DNA of 64,000 bases from Phoma sp. XZ068 (GCA_004835665.1 RBKR01000011.1:558001-622000); one strand, 5' to 3'; shown: positions 10,883-22,158, counted from the stretch's first letter. Notes: generated from the sequence alone by a model not told the origin. Program-made: numbers and translations.

Positions 10883-12367
10883 ATGGTGGTGTGCAAACGA
10901 AAAATAGAAAACGTCCCGTAGGCCATGTGGGCTGGACCCGTGAAAACGTGTTGGAACTTCCATCTTTCTGTATCCGTTGAGGAATAGCTTCTTGTAAATA
11001 TCTTCTCATATATGAATATATGACTGCGTGACAATTGTCAGCCATAAGTCAACTTTCGTACCGTTTCCTTTCAAATTTAAGAATGCGGTCAACCAGGTGT
11101 ATATTTGTGTCAGGAATATTCGAAGCGGCATCAACGCCACTGATCTTCCCTTATCTGATGAGCCATGTCAGTCCAAGTACGCTCAGTAAAGACCCCTTCA
11201 GAAGTCAATGAAATATCACAGCGGCAGTAGCTGCTATGTGCGAAGAATGCTTACCTTGCATTGAGCCCGAACTGTGCCTCCAAGTTGGACTCTTCCCTTC
11301 TCAAATGCTCCATCTTGGCCCAGTTGTGCCAGGGTAAGCGCTATCTTGGCAATGTGGAAGATTGCAGCAACATGTAGTATCGACCTCACCACCAATACTC
11401 ATCATGTTCTTATTACACAAGCTGTCTTCAGATTTCGACATTCCCAGAGCCTCCCCCATCATCTTGAACGCCTTCTCGTGCATCCCTTCGGTTTACTCGT
11501 AGGGCCGTTGCTCTCGTCTTGTTTCTTGAAGCTGTGGCCATGCAGCATCATGGTCTCCTCATGCTCCTTCTTAGTCGTGTTCTTGTCTGTGAATGGCTTT
11601 TCGCGTGACTCAATCGGATCCTTTCGCGAGGGAACATTTTCTGTAGCGCACCATGGCTTCCTTCGCACCGGCATAGGGTTTCGCGCTACTATGCCACAAC
11701 GTCCAGAAAGGTCTTGAAACTTTTTTGGCCCTTTATAGACTCGGTCCGTGTTTGGATGCTCACTTTCTTCCTTGCTTTCCTCCGCAGTCGCAAGGGTATG
11801 GGGTACGACTTCCTTGAGCGATTACAGTCATGATGCAGTAGGTGACGCCCTCCTTCACGATGAATAACAATGTCTTTCTCTCCATGTCATCGCAAGTCCA
11901 CCAGAAGACTTTGGCGTTAATCAGCGATTGAACGATGCGTTGAAGCACTGGTGCTCTGCGTCGTTGCTATTGGCGGTTCGGGACAAAGTTTTCGATTGGG
12001 CTAGCGGTTGTGATAGTTGATGGGAGATATGCATAGAAAGAGTGAGTGTCGTCAGTAAGCCAGCCATATGATTTCTACCTAGGTAGTAAGAAGCCATACT
12101 GATCGTCACGTGCGTGGCCCAGATCCACGCACTTCACCAACATCACCACTACATTTCGATGAGAGATTACTAGAATCTGATTAGTCTGGTAGGTATAGTC
12201 AAAAAAGAGCAATATGTATTGCAAGCACAGCCTCGATGACGATGGATGATTGCACCGCGAACAGTTGAAGCATTTTATCACATTGCAACGCTTTTCTTGT
12301 AGGTTCTCGCCCACTATTAGCGCCATGTTGATGGAGATTCTGCAAGTCAAAATTACGCGACGGTTTG
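10883..12367. other. Intergenic region between convergent genes, mostly unexplained
   Basis: About 1.5 kb between the 3' ends of the secreted-protein gene and the aquaporin gene. It presumably holds both 3' untranslated regions. The only possible coding signal is a pair of overlapping short minus-strand frames at 11,301-11,674, listed separately. Nothing else is supported. Confidence 0.5.
11301..11674 (-). pseudogene. Possible small or decayed minus-strand gene
   Basis: Two minus-strand frames overlap. One (11,459-11,674, 71 codons) is rich in Lys/Arg/Glu and starts MPVRRKPW. The second (11,301-11,483) carries KAFKMMGEALGMSKSED. Both have a charged composition more like real soluble protein than the opposite strand, and a TATAAAG-like sequence lies just upstream (about 11,730). 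They are in different phases and no clear intron joins them, so this could be a frameshifted remnant, a gene with an unseen intron, or chance. No family is recognised. Confidence 0.2.
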
Positions 12368-13834
12368 CTATACCCAAGGTTGTTGTCTGTTGTTATTTCT
12401 TGGGCTGCTCACAGAATGAGCATGACCGTGCCTTGCTAAGAGCTCCGCATCCGAAGCCATGTGATCTCGCGACGTCCTGCGGTGATCCTGCGAAGTGCTG
12501 TAGTCGTCTTGTGGGCACTGAGGTTGTCCAGGCAAATGCTCCAGATCATTCTGGTGACCATTGTATTGTTGAGAGCGGCGGTGCTCGTCCCCAGAACTTC
12601 GCTGGCCATCTCGAGAGTCTGACGAGTGGAGGTAAGACGACGACAAGGTTCTGTCAATACCGCCGAGCGAGCCCTCATTCCCGTCCTTGTCCTCATTTGA
12701 TGAGTGACTGACGACACGGACGGCTTCTTGTGCAGCGATTGCGGCGACGTTGGGTCGTTCGACTTCTTCGGCTGTTACAGGGTTGCTAGGAGGCTTGAAA
12801 AGGGCATCCTGGTCAAGTCAGTGAAATCCTTGTGTTAGAGTGCAAAGCGTGAAACGCACCTCATGGTCATCAAAGTCTTGACCAGGATTGACGGTCTGGT
12901 ACTCGACCATCTTGATGATCTTGTAGACTCCAAACGCCAACAAAGTGCCCATAAGTGGCCCAAACCAGTAGATGTAGTGGTAGCCTGGGAAGTTTCGCGT
13001 AACGACACAAGGTCCAAAGCTCCTCGTAGGGTTCAGGCTACCGCCAGTGTAGAAGACACCTACCAATTCTGCAACAAAAAGTGCCAGCCCAATACCGATA
13101 GGCGCAAGGAAGGTAGCCTTGTGCTTCTCAGCGGCAAGCATGAAGATGGTGATGATAAGCAGGGAGGTAAGGAACATCTCCATAAAAACACCCTGTGCAA
13201 TAGATACGCCAGAGCCAAGGGTAGTGGAGACGTTCAGGTCACCGGGGAACATGGCAGAGACGACTGCGGCAGCACATATGCCCGCGAGCATCTGCGCGAT
13301 GAAGCAGAGAATGGCACGGATGGTGGTGAGAGCACCGATGAGGTAAAGACCTAGCGTAACCTGTGAGCGCAATTAGCATATTGCGCGTATAGTCCCACGT
13401 TCCCGCTGGCTCTGAATGTCACTTACGGCGGGGTTGAACAATCCACCACTCACGCGAAAGAATACCCATACGTTTACCATCAAACTGAAGCCAAATATCA
13501 AGCTGATGTACAAGAGCACACTTGTGTTCGGTGTCTGTGTGATACTATTGCCTTGCTGACCTGCTGTCGCTGCGTCGCTGTATATAGCGGCTGTATTTGC
13601 GACCTGTGTGCCACCGAATGCGAAGAAGAGGAACAAAAAGGTACCTGAGAATTCAGCTGTCATAGCCACGAGCTCATTTCGCCATTTGCTGGTAAATCCT
13701 CTCTGCTGTTTCCTTTTCTTGGTCTCTTTTTGGTTGATATGCCCGTTGGCTCGCCTGCGTTTTTCATGATGCTGCGATGCGTCCAGGTTGCCTTGATCCT
13801 TCTTGTGAAGGGGCAGTATGTTTTCAAGAGCCAT
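12368..13834 (-). CDS. Aquaporin / major intrinsic protein, about 449 aa
   Basis: Three exons: 13,427-13,834, 12,860-13,360 and 12,368-12,808. The introns are 66 nt (gtaagt to cacag, immediately after the first NPA codons) and 51 nt (gtgcgt to accag). The protein has a basic cytosolic N-terminus, six predicted membrane helices, and a long hydrophilic His/Ser/Gln/Asp-rich C-terminal tail (about 145 residues). The first channel motif is intact: SGGLFNPAV, residues 134-136 being NPA. The second reads GGSLNPTRSFGP, NPT in place of NPA at about residue 246. It keeps the selectivity-filter Arg at 249. The family transports water and sometimes small solutes. The frame stays open upstream to an ATG at 14,083, which would add 83 residues; the 13,834 start is preferred but uncertain. 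Confidence 0.85.
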
Positions 13835-14906
13835 GTGGTCTAATATCCCCTGCTGTGTAACGGAGCTCGAGATGGAGAAGGCTGTGGGATTTCCTCCAAT
13901 TTCATGAGGAACGAGAAGACTGGTGCATTTTGTTAGCTCGTCAAGCAAGCTGCGCGGCAATATTGTGCTCCTGGGGTCAAATGCAATCAGTGACGTCTGT
14001 CCCAGACAAAGGCGCCCCGACGCCAGTGGCGCTCGACACATCCATCGACGGGCACTAGGATTGGCGACCCTGTGAACATCCACTCATGCAGCGACAGCCT
14101 CCAATGTTCGATACAACCTCTCCGTTCGACCAAAATGCCCTGCTGCTGAACATTGCAGCAGGATGTACCTCCAGACTTTGACAGCGAGCAACACTCAGGA
14201 CTATATAGCGACATGACGTGCCATTCATTCAACGGTCACATATGTGCGTTACGGCGACTGGATGGTCCTTTGACGGTGAGGATGTGCCGTGCCGTCGATG
14301 ATGCAGCAGATCGATGCAGGAAAGGGACAAGTGGGGCTATCTCTAGTGCGCATCGGACCCCAGGCCGAGTGAGGTGAGGTCATGGTTTTGAACGCTCCCG
14401 CGGCTTATAAGCAATGAACCCGCAAATTCGACTCCATAGAGTTTGATGGCTGGGATTGGAGTTCACGCAGTTGCCTAGGTGTTGTTTCGAATTACCTTGA
14501 AACGTGCCTGGGTGGTTTATTACCTTGGTCTTGGAGACAAAAGGCATCGTTATCAACGCTCTCATTACAGGCGGAAGAAGAACGGGTGCATCAGCATTTA
14601 GAGTATTTCCATTTTCTGTAGCGCTTGCATCTGACTAGGTAAGCCATCTAGACACCGCCCAAACCATGCTGCCGACCCTTTGTTTGTAGTTCCGGTCCCT
14701 CCACAGCTAAGCTTGTATGGTGGATTCGCATACGAGGCTGGAGTAGCGTGTGGATAAGTCCGGTACTTGGTATTCGGGACACTGACGATGCGGACCGCAA
14801 TAATGTAGGTCCACAAGCGCCAAAATCGCTGCAAGGTGCAAGCCCCAGCGATCTGTGTGATCCACTGCAAGGTGGAGAATGCAGGCAGGGTGTTGTTGGT
14901 GCTTTT
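13835..14906. other. Aquaporin 5' region and intergenic sequence
   Basis: About 1.07 kb. The part to 14,083 may be an N-terminal extension of the aquaporin frame. The rest holds the aquaporin promoter and the 3' flank of the membrane-protein gene. Short minus-strand frames at 14,598-14,910 have no recognisable features. Confidence 0.45.
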
Positions 14907-16082
14907 TCACCCTCTACCGCAGAGACATAGCTTCATCTCTCCACCCTTTAACAACCCGCTCCGTAGTTCTCCCAACCGCACCTCTGTCTTGTACACAAGG
15001 AACCAAGCTAGACAGTGCGCAATCAAGATAGCGAAGATGAAGATGAAGATGAAGAAACCCATGGTGAGCAACAAGACTTGGCAAAGCGGAAGCCCGAGTC
15101 TGGGTGATGTGCTGGAGGCTTTGGGACTGCCCTTGGGACTGCCCTTGGGAGCTTGGTCGGGCGCATCTTTGGCAGTTTCGTTGTACGCATCCTTGGCATG
15201 CTTGGGGTGGTGTGGGATCGCGGTATGTGGCTGTGAGCCTGTAGAACTGGAGTTTGGATATTCGCAGGGAATATCTGGAGGCTGTCGAGATCTGAGGAGT
15301 GAATTGTCTTGTGACGTGTGGCAGTGGCACAGAGAAGGTAGTGGTGATCCGTCAAACGGCGACGGTGAGGACTCTGGGGCCGTATGCAGAGGCGATACGC
15401 TTCGAGCCTATGGAAGTTCCGACTGTTTCTCTCGAGATGACACATCACGTCTGTACTTGTGTGATATTTGCAACGGTGCTGAAGATGCCATTGAACATGG
15501 ATCACGCTCACTCCACTGGGGAACTGGATCTGGCAGAAATAGCCTCGTTGCAAGGCCTCGCGCTTCCATCTCCAGGCCGGTCTTGCGAGGTGGTGAGACG
15601 TCGGTAACATCATGCCAACGTCCTCTAGGACTCTTCTTGAAGAGCCTAGTCATTGGAAGCTGCTTCCTGAGTGTTGGATCTTTGGGCGCCTTGCCTGTTC
15701 TCGCTTTCCTCAGGTCTTCCTCGCTTGACGAGGCTCCACTATCCGAACACGCATCGCCTTGGAAGATGGATCTGGGAAGCCCCTTATGCCATTGTTCTCG
15801 AGCGCCCTTTTGCGGGACCTGTCCAGGATCGACTTGCGTCTGCTCCGATTCCGCGTTTGCATTGTCCATATCGGCCGCGGACCAGAGTCGTGTGATCCGT
15901 CGTAGTATCTGGGGCGATCTCGATGGGAATGGTAGTGTTTGTCGTCGTAGTACCGCGGGTCGTGTTTCTGGCTCCTTCTCAGCGTGCAATTCTTGGAAGA
16001 TCTGGAAGCGGGGAAGCTGTACGAAGATGATAGGAAGGCAGATAGCTAGCAAGCAAGAGACGAGGAAGATGTGCCCTGCCAT
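14907..16082 (-). CDS. Hypothetical two-helix membrane protein, about 345 aa (spliced)
   Basis: One reading frame runs from the ATG at 16,082 to TGA at 14,907-14,909. It is broken only by a TAG at 15,408-15,410. A 138-nt intron (15,374-15,511, donor gtgagc, acceptor ccccag, phase 1) removes the TAG and keeps the frame, giving exons 15,512-16,082 and 14,907-15,373. The product starts with a hydrophobic signal-anchor (HIFLVSCLLAICLPIIFV). A long charged, Ser/Pro/Lys-rich hydrophilic region follows. It ends with a second helix rich in Ile and Phe (FFIFIFIFAILIAHCLAWFL) and a short basic tail. A GAAGAT-type hexanucleotide repeat encodes part of that helix. No family is recognised. Alternatives are two separate genes or a nonsense-broken pseudogene. 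Confidence 0.5.
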
Positions 16083-16446
16083 TGACCGGGGTTGCGGTGG
16101 TTTGGGTGTCGTGTTGAGTGAGATAGTTTTAGGTAGAAATAAGTCGACTTCGATGTAGGCAAGCAATAGAGAATAGATCGTAGGTGGAGCGGATGGCGTG
16201 ATGGCGGTGTGAAGCCCGGATGATGGTAGCTGGGAAACGGGGTTCTGTTTTGCTGAAATCGTGACTTCCTTTTGTGTCGGGTCAGCGGAACGTTGCAGGT
16301 AGAAGCCGTTCCCCATGCTTCGAGGAAGCATATGCCCGTCATGGCAGCACAATAGTCGATTGAAAGGGTATCATAAGATGTCATATGTTCTGCAGGCCGT
16401 GCGACGACAGCGGCGCTCCTATGCACAAAACAAGGATCGGCCTCGC
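16083..16446. other. Intergenic region between two minus-strand genes
   Basis: 364 bases forming the promoter of the two-helix membrane-protein gene and the 3' flank of the histone-chaperone gene. The membrane-protein frame is open further upstream (to 16,352), but that stretch looks non-coding. No other feature is seen. Confidence 0.45.
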
Positions 16447-17916
16447 TCATTCCTCCATCTCGTCATCCTCGGCTTCAACCTCCGCCGTGTCGCCCTCGTC
16501 ATATTGGCCTTCGCCTTGTTCATCCTCTGACTCTGATCCTTCGCCCTCACTCTCGCCTTCGCTGCCAGGGTCAAAGTCGTCATCCTCTTCCTCGTCATCG
16601 TCTTGATCCTGGAGCTCTCGTTCTGCTTTCTGCAGCTCTGATTCCTCTTCTTCGCCTTGTTCCCCTGTTGCCGACGCTCCATTCTCCTTGCTCTTGTCCG
16701 CGGGTGGGTTGACGTTGAGCTTCTTTGCGCGTCTCTCAGCGGCCATACTAGCGTCTTGCAAGCCATGCTTTTGCACATAGTCGTTTATGCTGGCGAAATT
16801 CTCCTGATCAAGCATGCTGAATTCGATCTCTTGTGTTTGGGTGGTAATGACGAGGTTGAAGGTATTGCGCAAAACGGCGGTGTAGGATATGCTATTGACG
16901 GCGGCGAAATCGAAGAAGGCGAGCGGTTTCTTGAAGCCGTAGAGGATGCCAACAGCGGTAAAGAACAGATAGCCTGGAGGTTGTAGTCAGTATAGCACTG
17001 GGCGGAGCGATTGCGAGGGTGTAAGCCTACCTTCTTTGCTACCTCTGTGTGCCTTGACATGGTATGCCTTCTCGGTCTTGCGGTGGCTCTCGGGGATCGC
17101 ACTGGCAAACTCGTCTGCATCGGGGAAGACAACGTGCTTCCCAGTGCCTGCTTGTATCAGGCAGTGGTGGATCGCCTCGGCCATGGGGGCTGGCCCAGGG
17201 TCCTCGCCCTCGACTATGTTCTTTCCTGTCAACTCTTCGAACGTCCACACAATGGGTTCTGGCGCCGATCCACCCAGGGCTTCCGGCACGGGGGTCACGC
17301 CGTCGCCATGTACGGGTATGACGATGAAGTTGTGCTGTTTCTTGGCCTTCTCTGGCACCGGGAGACAGAAGACTTGGTCCACATCCTTCCAAGCCAGCGC
17401 AAACTCGACGCTGCCAGTCGCGCCCAGCGCCCTGATGCCGCCGTCCCGCTTGTCGAGTAGTTCCAGCGTGAACTTCTTGCGCTGCGGTATCGAGAAGCTG
17501 ACGCCGGCGTATGACCTGAAGGCCTTTGTCGCGGCATTGGCCAGGTTACCGCCGGCTGCGCGGGCCGACGCTGTTGTTGTTGTTGTTGCTGCTGGAGCTG
17601 CTAGTGTGCCGTTCTGCACGCTGCTGCTTTCCTCCCATTTGCGTTTCTTCGTGGTTGGCTCAGCGGGCGGATGCGACGTCTGGGCTAGCAGGTAGGTCGC
17701 TATGTCGCGAAAGAGCGCGCGCTGTGCTGGGTTCTGGTCGATGGCCGCGTGCACGCGCTTGCGCAGTTCGTGGTTGCCCGCAAACGCAGCGTCGATCTCT
17801 TGGGAGTGTGGAATGGGCACCACGGGCGTTTGAACGGGTTTCGGCTCCGGCGCCTGCACCGCGGGCACCACTGGCGGCCGCACTGGAGGCTGGTTGTTGA
17901 GTGCTGTGAATGCCAT
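16447..17916 (-). CDS. RTT106: Histone chaperone Rtt106, 470 aa
   Basis: Two exons, 17,031-17,916 and 16,447-16,973, joined across a 57-nt intron (gtaggc to tccag) that splits a Gly codon. The N-terminal third has Pro-rich and poly-Thr/Ala low complexity plus a KKRKWEE basic patch. The middle carries tandem PH-like domains of the Rtt106/Pob3 type: a block with FTLELLDKRDGG and VEFALAWKDVDQVFCLPVP, then GYLFFTAVGILYGFKKPLAFFDF and a segment with LRNTFNLVITT and IEFSMLDQENF. The C-terminus (about residues 400-470) is an Asp/Glu/Ser acidic tail, normal for histone chaperones. Known role in yeast: binds newly made H3-H4, with H3K56 acetylation, for replication-coupled nucleosome assembly and silencing. 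The first ATG giving the typical N-terminus is used; a longer upstream frame exists. Confidence 0.87.
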
Positions 17917-18243
17917 GATGGTGTGTTTGCGTGTTGGTGTTTGAAGACGCGCCTCACCGCGCCTGCCCAGAATTAGCTCGTCTGACATCACAGGCCGACT
18001 ACGTCTCATCGACACCCGGTTACACCTAGTGGCATTTTTCAACTACGACATACCACATTCGATTGATTGAATCACGTCCAGAGCATCCAGCTTAAATCAC
18101 GTCCAGAGTATCGAGTTTGAATCACGAATCGAGTTTAGATCACCGTCTTGAGCATAGAGTTTAAATCGCAGTATCGGGCATTACGTCCAGGTGCAATTGC
18201 TCTATCATCTACATGCACCGCCGCCAGACACCTGCACCAACGT
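17917..18243. other. Upstream region of RTT106 containing a degenerate minisatellite
   Basis: 327 bases between the RTT106 start and the sedolisin stop. The left part is the RTT106 promoter. The right part holds a degenerate 25-27-bp tandem repeat listed separately. Confidence 0.5.
18070..18190. repeat. Degenerate minisatellite, unit about 25-27 bp, five units
   Basis: Successive units start at 18,070, 18,095, 18,120, 18,138 and 18,164. Most begin with aatcacg or a variant and end with gagttta-like sequence. The first two units are 25 bp and share the core aatcacgtccagag; the third has an internal deletion. It lies between the RTT106 promoter and the sedolisin 3' end. It is non-coding. Confidence 0.65.
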
Positions 18244-20086
18244 CTACGCCCTGTAACGGCTGGGAACAGCAGCCTTCAGCAGCTTGGGGAAGTTCGGTGT
18301 ACCCAGTCCAGAGACCGGGTCCCATCCTGCAGTCGCGTTCCAGCTGGCATACGGGATGACCGGGCTTCCGTTCGGCGCACCGTTGAACCTAGCGTGGCCA
18401 TCACAACCCGTGCTTCCACCAAGGACGACATCGTTGAGCGCTGTAGGGTTGGAGTACAGCAGGGGGTTCAAAAATCCCAGAGAAGGCTTCTTAGCCCTGA
18501 GACGCGCGTCATTGAGGAGGGCAACGATTCCACCAAATGCCGGCGCAGAGCATGAGGTGCCCTGGTAGCCCTTCAGCACGCCCTTGTCGTACACACGGTA
18601 CCCAAATCCCTGAGCAGACACGTCCGGGAAACCACGGCCGTGACGGTTGAAGTACGGCTTGTTCTTCTCGCCAAGCGTGTGGAAGTAGGCCTTGATCGCA
18701 TCGTCCTGGTACGATGGGCGCTTCCAGTAGTTGGAGAAACCGCCAGAGGAGAAGTACGTAGCTGTCTCGTTCAGGTAGCGAGTAGATCCAACAGAAGTCA
18801 CCCACGGGCAACTGGCCGGGTACTGTGGCTGGAACATGGTCGTGTTCTTTCCGTCGTTGCTCTGACACGCGGATCCGACACCCGAATCACCGCTTGAGAA
18901 GATGACACTGACACCACGAGAGCTGAGCTGCGCAAAGAGATTGCACACAGACAAAGCGTATGACTTGGGAACACTCTGCTCGTTCTCGCCGTACGACGTG
19001 GAGATGACTTGAGGAAGGTCCTTCTGTGCCATTTTCAAGACGTTCTGGAGGAATTCGAGGTAAGGCTCGTTAGCGCTGTCAGCCTCGTCAGGCTGGTCAA
19101 GATCAGCAACCCAAGGACCGCGCCCACCAGTGCTGAATTCGGTAACCGGAAGAGGTTGTGCCAGACCAAGCATATACTGCGCGTCTAGGTTGGCCTCGCC
19201 ACTGTCATCGGCCGAGTTCTGGTCGTTCAGGCCACCGCTGTACTGGATGACAGAGAAATTCTGACCAATGGCCTCCGGGAGGACGTTCTGCTCGAAGAGA
19301 GCCATGTCGCTGTACCGAGCATATTCCTCGAGGTAGGAAGCAAAAGCAGCCTTGCTGCCACTCTTAGGATCGGCCGTGTAGTCAATCTTGTAGAGCTGCT
19401 TCAGGCATTGAGGGGTGATGGCGGCATCGCAGTTAACGGTGACATTGGCGTTAGCAGCAACTTCGATGCGCTGTAGGCCAAATATCTCCTTCTCGGTCTC
19501 GTGGCTTGCGCGGATGGCGGCGAAGCGTGTGGTCGGCTGAACGAGGTTGATGTGTGAAGCGACCTCCTCAGGGACCGAGTACTCGAGAGCACGAAGGACC
19601 TTGCGCGGCTTCGCCTCTTCAGAAGTGTACCAGGAAAACTGAGTGTCGAGCATCTTGTTGGCGATGCCGACAGTAGTCTTGAACGTCACCCAGTCGGCAT
19701 CCTGCTCAAAGTCCTCGACGCCAGCAGCTTTGAGCCAGGCAGCAACAGACGACGAAGCCTCCTCAGTCGGAAGCAGCATCCTCTTCATCTCCTCGTGCGA
19801 CTGGAAGTGCTCTCCGTACTTCTTGTTGCTGGGTGTCGACACTTCCATGACGTGCTGCTCGAACGCCTCAGAGTCTCCCTGCTGGAGAGCAATTTGCAAT
19901 TTGAGGATCTGCGAGTCCGCTGCAGGACCTGTAGGCTTCCACCCTGTAGACATTGTTAGTACTGCAGCTGGCGTGGAAACTCAACAGCTACATACCCTCG
20001 GGAACAGCAAACAGCTTCTCAAAGGGCTCTGCGAGACCCCTTGCAGCCAACAAGGAGCCGATTAGGAAGCTGAGGACGGGTGCCAT
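18244..20086 (-). CDS. Sedolisin-family serine-carboxyl (tripeptidyl) peptidase, 596 aa
   Basis: Two exons, 19,996-20,086 and 18,244-19,943, with a 52-nt intron (gtatgt to tacag, actaac branch site) splitting a Gly codon. A signal peptide (residues 1-19) is followed by a pro-kumamolisin activation domain (about 35-190) and an S53 peptidase domain. Catalytic residues fit the family: Glu and Asp in GEANLDAQ (about E280, D284), the oxyanion Asp in SSGDSGVG (about D382), and the nucleophile in GYQGTSCSAP (about S494). The C-terminal calcium-site region (DVVLGGSTGCDG and AGWDPVSGLGTPNF) is present. Such enzymes are secreted and cut tripeptides or peptide bonds at acidic pH for nutrition. The length is normal. 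Closest to fungal SedA-D tripeptidyl peptidases, but which one cannot be told. Confidence 0.92.
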
Positions 20087-20911
20087 CTTTACTACCGGTG
20101 CGATTGACGTGAGCGAAAGCACTGGCTTGCAATATACAGGACCATGGCTCTTTAAGTACTCGCGACCATGCCACCCCGTACCTGCATATCGACACTCAAC
20201 TGCCTTGTCCGGTTAGGCTTACATGCTTGAGATGCACGTTGCCAATACAGTTGCGAATCCAAGCAAAGACAAGCCTCCTGACGTGGGTCTTGACGAAGCT
20301 TGGATCACCTCAAGCTCCTGCCAAATTGAGCGCTAGTGCACGATAACGCTGGGGGTGTGCTGCGGCTCGCTGCCTTCCATGTTCTAGTTTGCATGAGGAG
20401 TGGAGATGAATGGGAGCAATCGGGTGTTTGATTCGCGGTAGAGGTGCAGCTCAAGAGCCCTGTATAGTTGAGGCAATTTGCGCACTCGAGCACCTTCCAG
20501 GAACGCGATGGCACAAGCAGGCACTAACGACAATAACATCTAGCTCATCGTCACAGGTCGTGAAGAGAAGCTTGTTGTCAATGGGCAGTGAAGATATATT
20601 ATTGATTGCCATGAAGCACTTGGAAATGTCAATTCCTGACAATGGCTGCTCACGGAGGATCGCGACTGGCGAACAGAGCAGGATTATATATATACTACAG
20701 GGCGCTTAATCATCTATAAGCTGTTCACGTGCATTTATAAGCTGTTCATGTGCATCTATAAACTGTTCATATGCAGCTACAGCTGCTGTCCATGCGCTCT
20801 AACGCAGCCTAATATCATCACAAACGAGGGTGAAATGTACATCGATTGCATGTCTCATAATGACATATACCGCTAAAACACCGGCCATGCAAATCGTCTA
20901 GAGCCAAGCCA
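20087..20911. other. Sedolisin promoter region and desaturase 3' flank
   Basis: 825 bases. The left part is upstream of the sedolisin and includes a TTTAAGTA run near 20,150. The right part contains a 21-bp tandem repeat at 20,711-20,794 and the desaturase 3' flank. Open frames here are below 100 codons and unsupported. Confidence 0.5.
20711..20794. repeat. 21-bp tandem repeat, four units
   Basis: Four consecutive 21-base units start at 20,711, 20,732, 20,753 and 20,774. Each starts with CA and ends with TG, around the core tataagctgttca in the first two. Units 1-3 differ at two to four positions; unit 4 is more diverged. It is preceded by a TATA-rich run (20,684-20,697). Confidence 0.85.
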
Positions 20912-22158
20912 TCAAAAGACGCCGGGAATGCGGCCCTTTTTTTCGTTGTTGCCGAGCTCTTCCTCGCTCCAGCCGCTGCCAGCACCGACCTTGCGTCCGC
21001 CCTCCTCACGCTTCACTCTGCACCAGAGACTAATGTCCTTGTCCATGACAAACTGCCACATGACGTAGACCCAGCTCTTGTGCACGGGCAGGTCGTCGTA
21101 GAACTCGTGGGCAATGCGGTTCAGCTTGGGAAGCCTCGTCCACGGAATGGCGGGGAAGTCATGGTGCTCGTTGTGCAGACCTACGTTGTACGTGAAGAAG
21201 TTGAGGATGCCGTAGTACGAGTACGTCTCCGGAATGGGGATATGGTTGGCCGGGTTGGAGGCGTCCTTTTCAGGCTTCTCAAAGACGTAGTGCTCGGCGA
21301 TGAAGTGGCCTGCACAGGGGTGCAGCGAGCCGGCGAGGAAGCTGCTCATGATCAGGTAGGCCAGTGCCTTGGCGCCGGCAAAGCGGACGAGGGCGTAGTC
21401 AAAGGCCAGCTGGACGACAATGTTGAAGAGGTGGATCTTGGTGAGGGGCAGGTTGTAGATGAACATGGGCCGCAGGGCGTAGAAGAGGATCTGGCAGGTG
21501 CAGAAGAAGGCCTTGCCGGCGACCGAGTCGAGGAACCATGCCTCGAAGGCAGTGGGCAGATCGGTGTCGAGGCCGTTGACGCCGAGCGACTTGTGATGGG
21601 TCAGGTGGTATGGGCGGAAGGAAGCGCTGTAGGGGATGCCGATGGGCAGGTTGGCGAAGACGGCAATGACGCGGTTGGCCAGCGGCGAGCGGAAGGCGAG
21701 GTTGTGGGAGATTTCGTGGATGGCGAGGAAGAGGTTCTGGTTGGCCGTGGCGCCGACCACGTAGGCGGTCAGGAAGAAGGGCCAGGACAGCACGGGCGTG
21801 TTGCGGAGGAGGCAGGCGCAGGCGATCTGGATGGACACGACGAGCAGGACGACGTATTTGGTGAGCGGCTCGGGGCCGCAGAGCTTGGTGACCTGGCACG
21901 GTGAGCTACGCGCAGCGCAATGGGGGAGGGGAGGAGCAAGGGGGCGCTGCGGACCTCGGGGTGGGCCTTGATGATGGCCATGCGACGGGTGCGGTGCGGC
22001 TCTTCGGTGTACGTCCAGAAGAAGTCGCTGCTGTCGTCGCCGTGCTGGCCCCCATTGTCGGCGGCGGGCGCCTGCGGCGTCGCTGCCGCTGTGACGGCAA
22101 AGCTGCGTTTGGCGGGCTCGCGGGGCGGCAGCGTGGCCGTGGCGGTCGAGGCCCGCAT
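20912..22158 (-). CDS. Sphingolipid delta-4 desaturase (DES1/DEGS-type), 394 aa
   Basis: Two exons, 21,955-22,158 and 20,912-21,892. The 62-nt intron (donor gtccgc, acceptor gccag) falls in the conserved HPEV/TKLCGPEP junction of the family. The N-terminal FFWTYTEEPHRTRR is the lipid-desaturase signature of dihydroceramide desaturases. Three His boxes are intact: HEISH (127-131), HLTHH (164-168) and HNEHH (308-312), expected to bind a di-iron centre. Several membrane helices lie between them. The enzyme inserts the delta-4 double bond into ceramide, a step toward glucosylceramide, at the ER. The donor gtccgc is non-consensus, but reading through it would replace the conserved junction with low-complexity sequence. 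The last 30 residues are Gly/Glu/Lys-rich. Confidence 0.92.

Noticed and set aside
13835..14083. Upstream extension of the aquaporin frame to an ATG at 14,083
   Set aside because: The added residues look like translated leader without family resemblance; noted as an alternative only.
14836..16158. Long plus-strand open frame of 440 codons
   Set aside because: It is the complement of the minus-strand membrane-protein gene. It lacks domains and its residues are Cys/Ser/Gly-rich as in shadow frames.
21080..21904. 274-codon plus-strand open frame
   Set aside because: Antisense shadow of the desaturase gene, whose three His boxes are intact on the minus strand.
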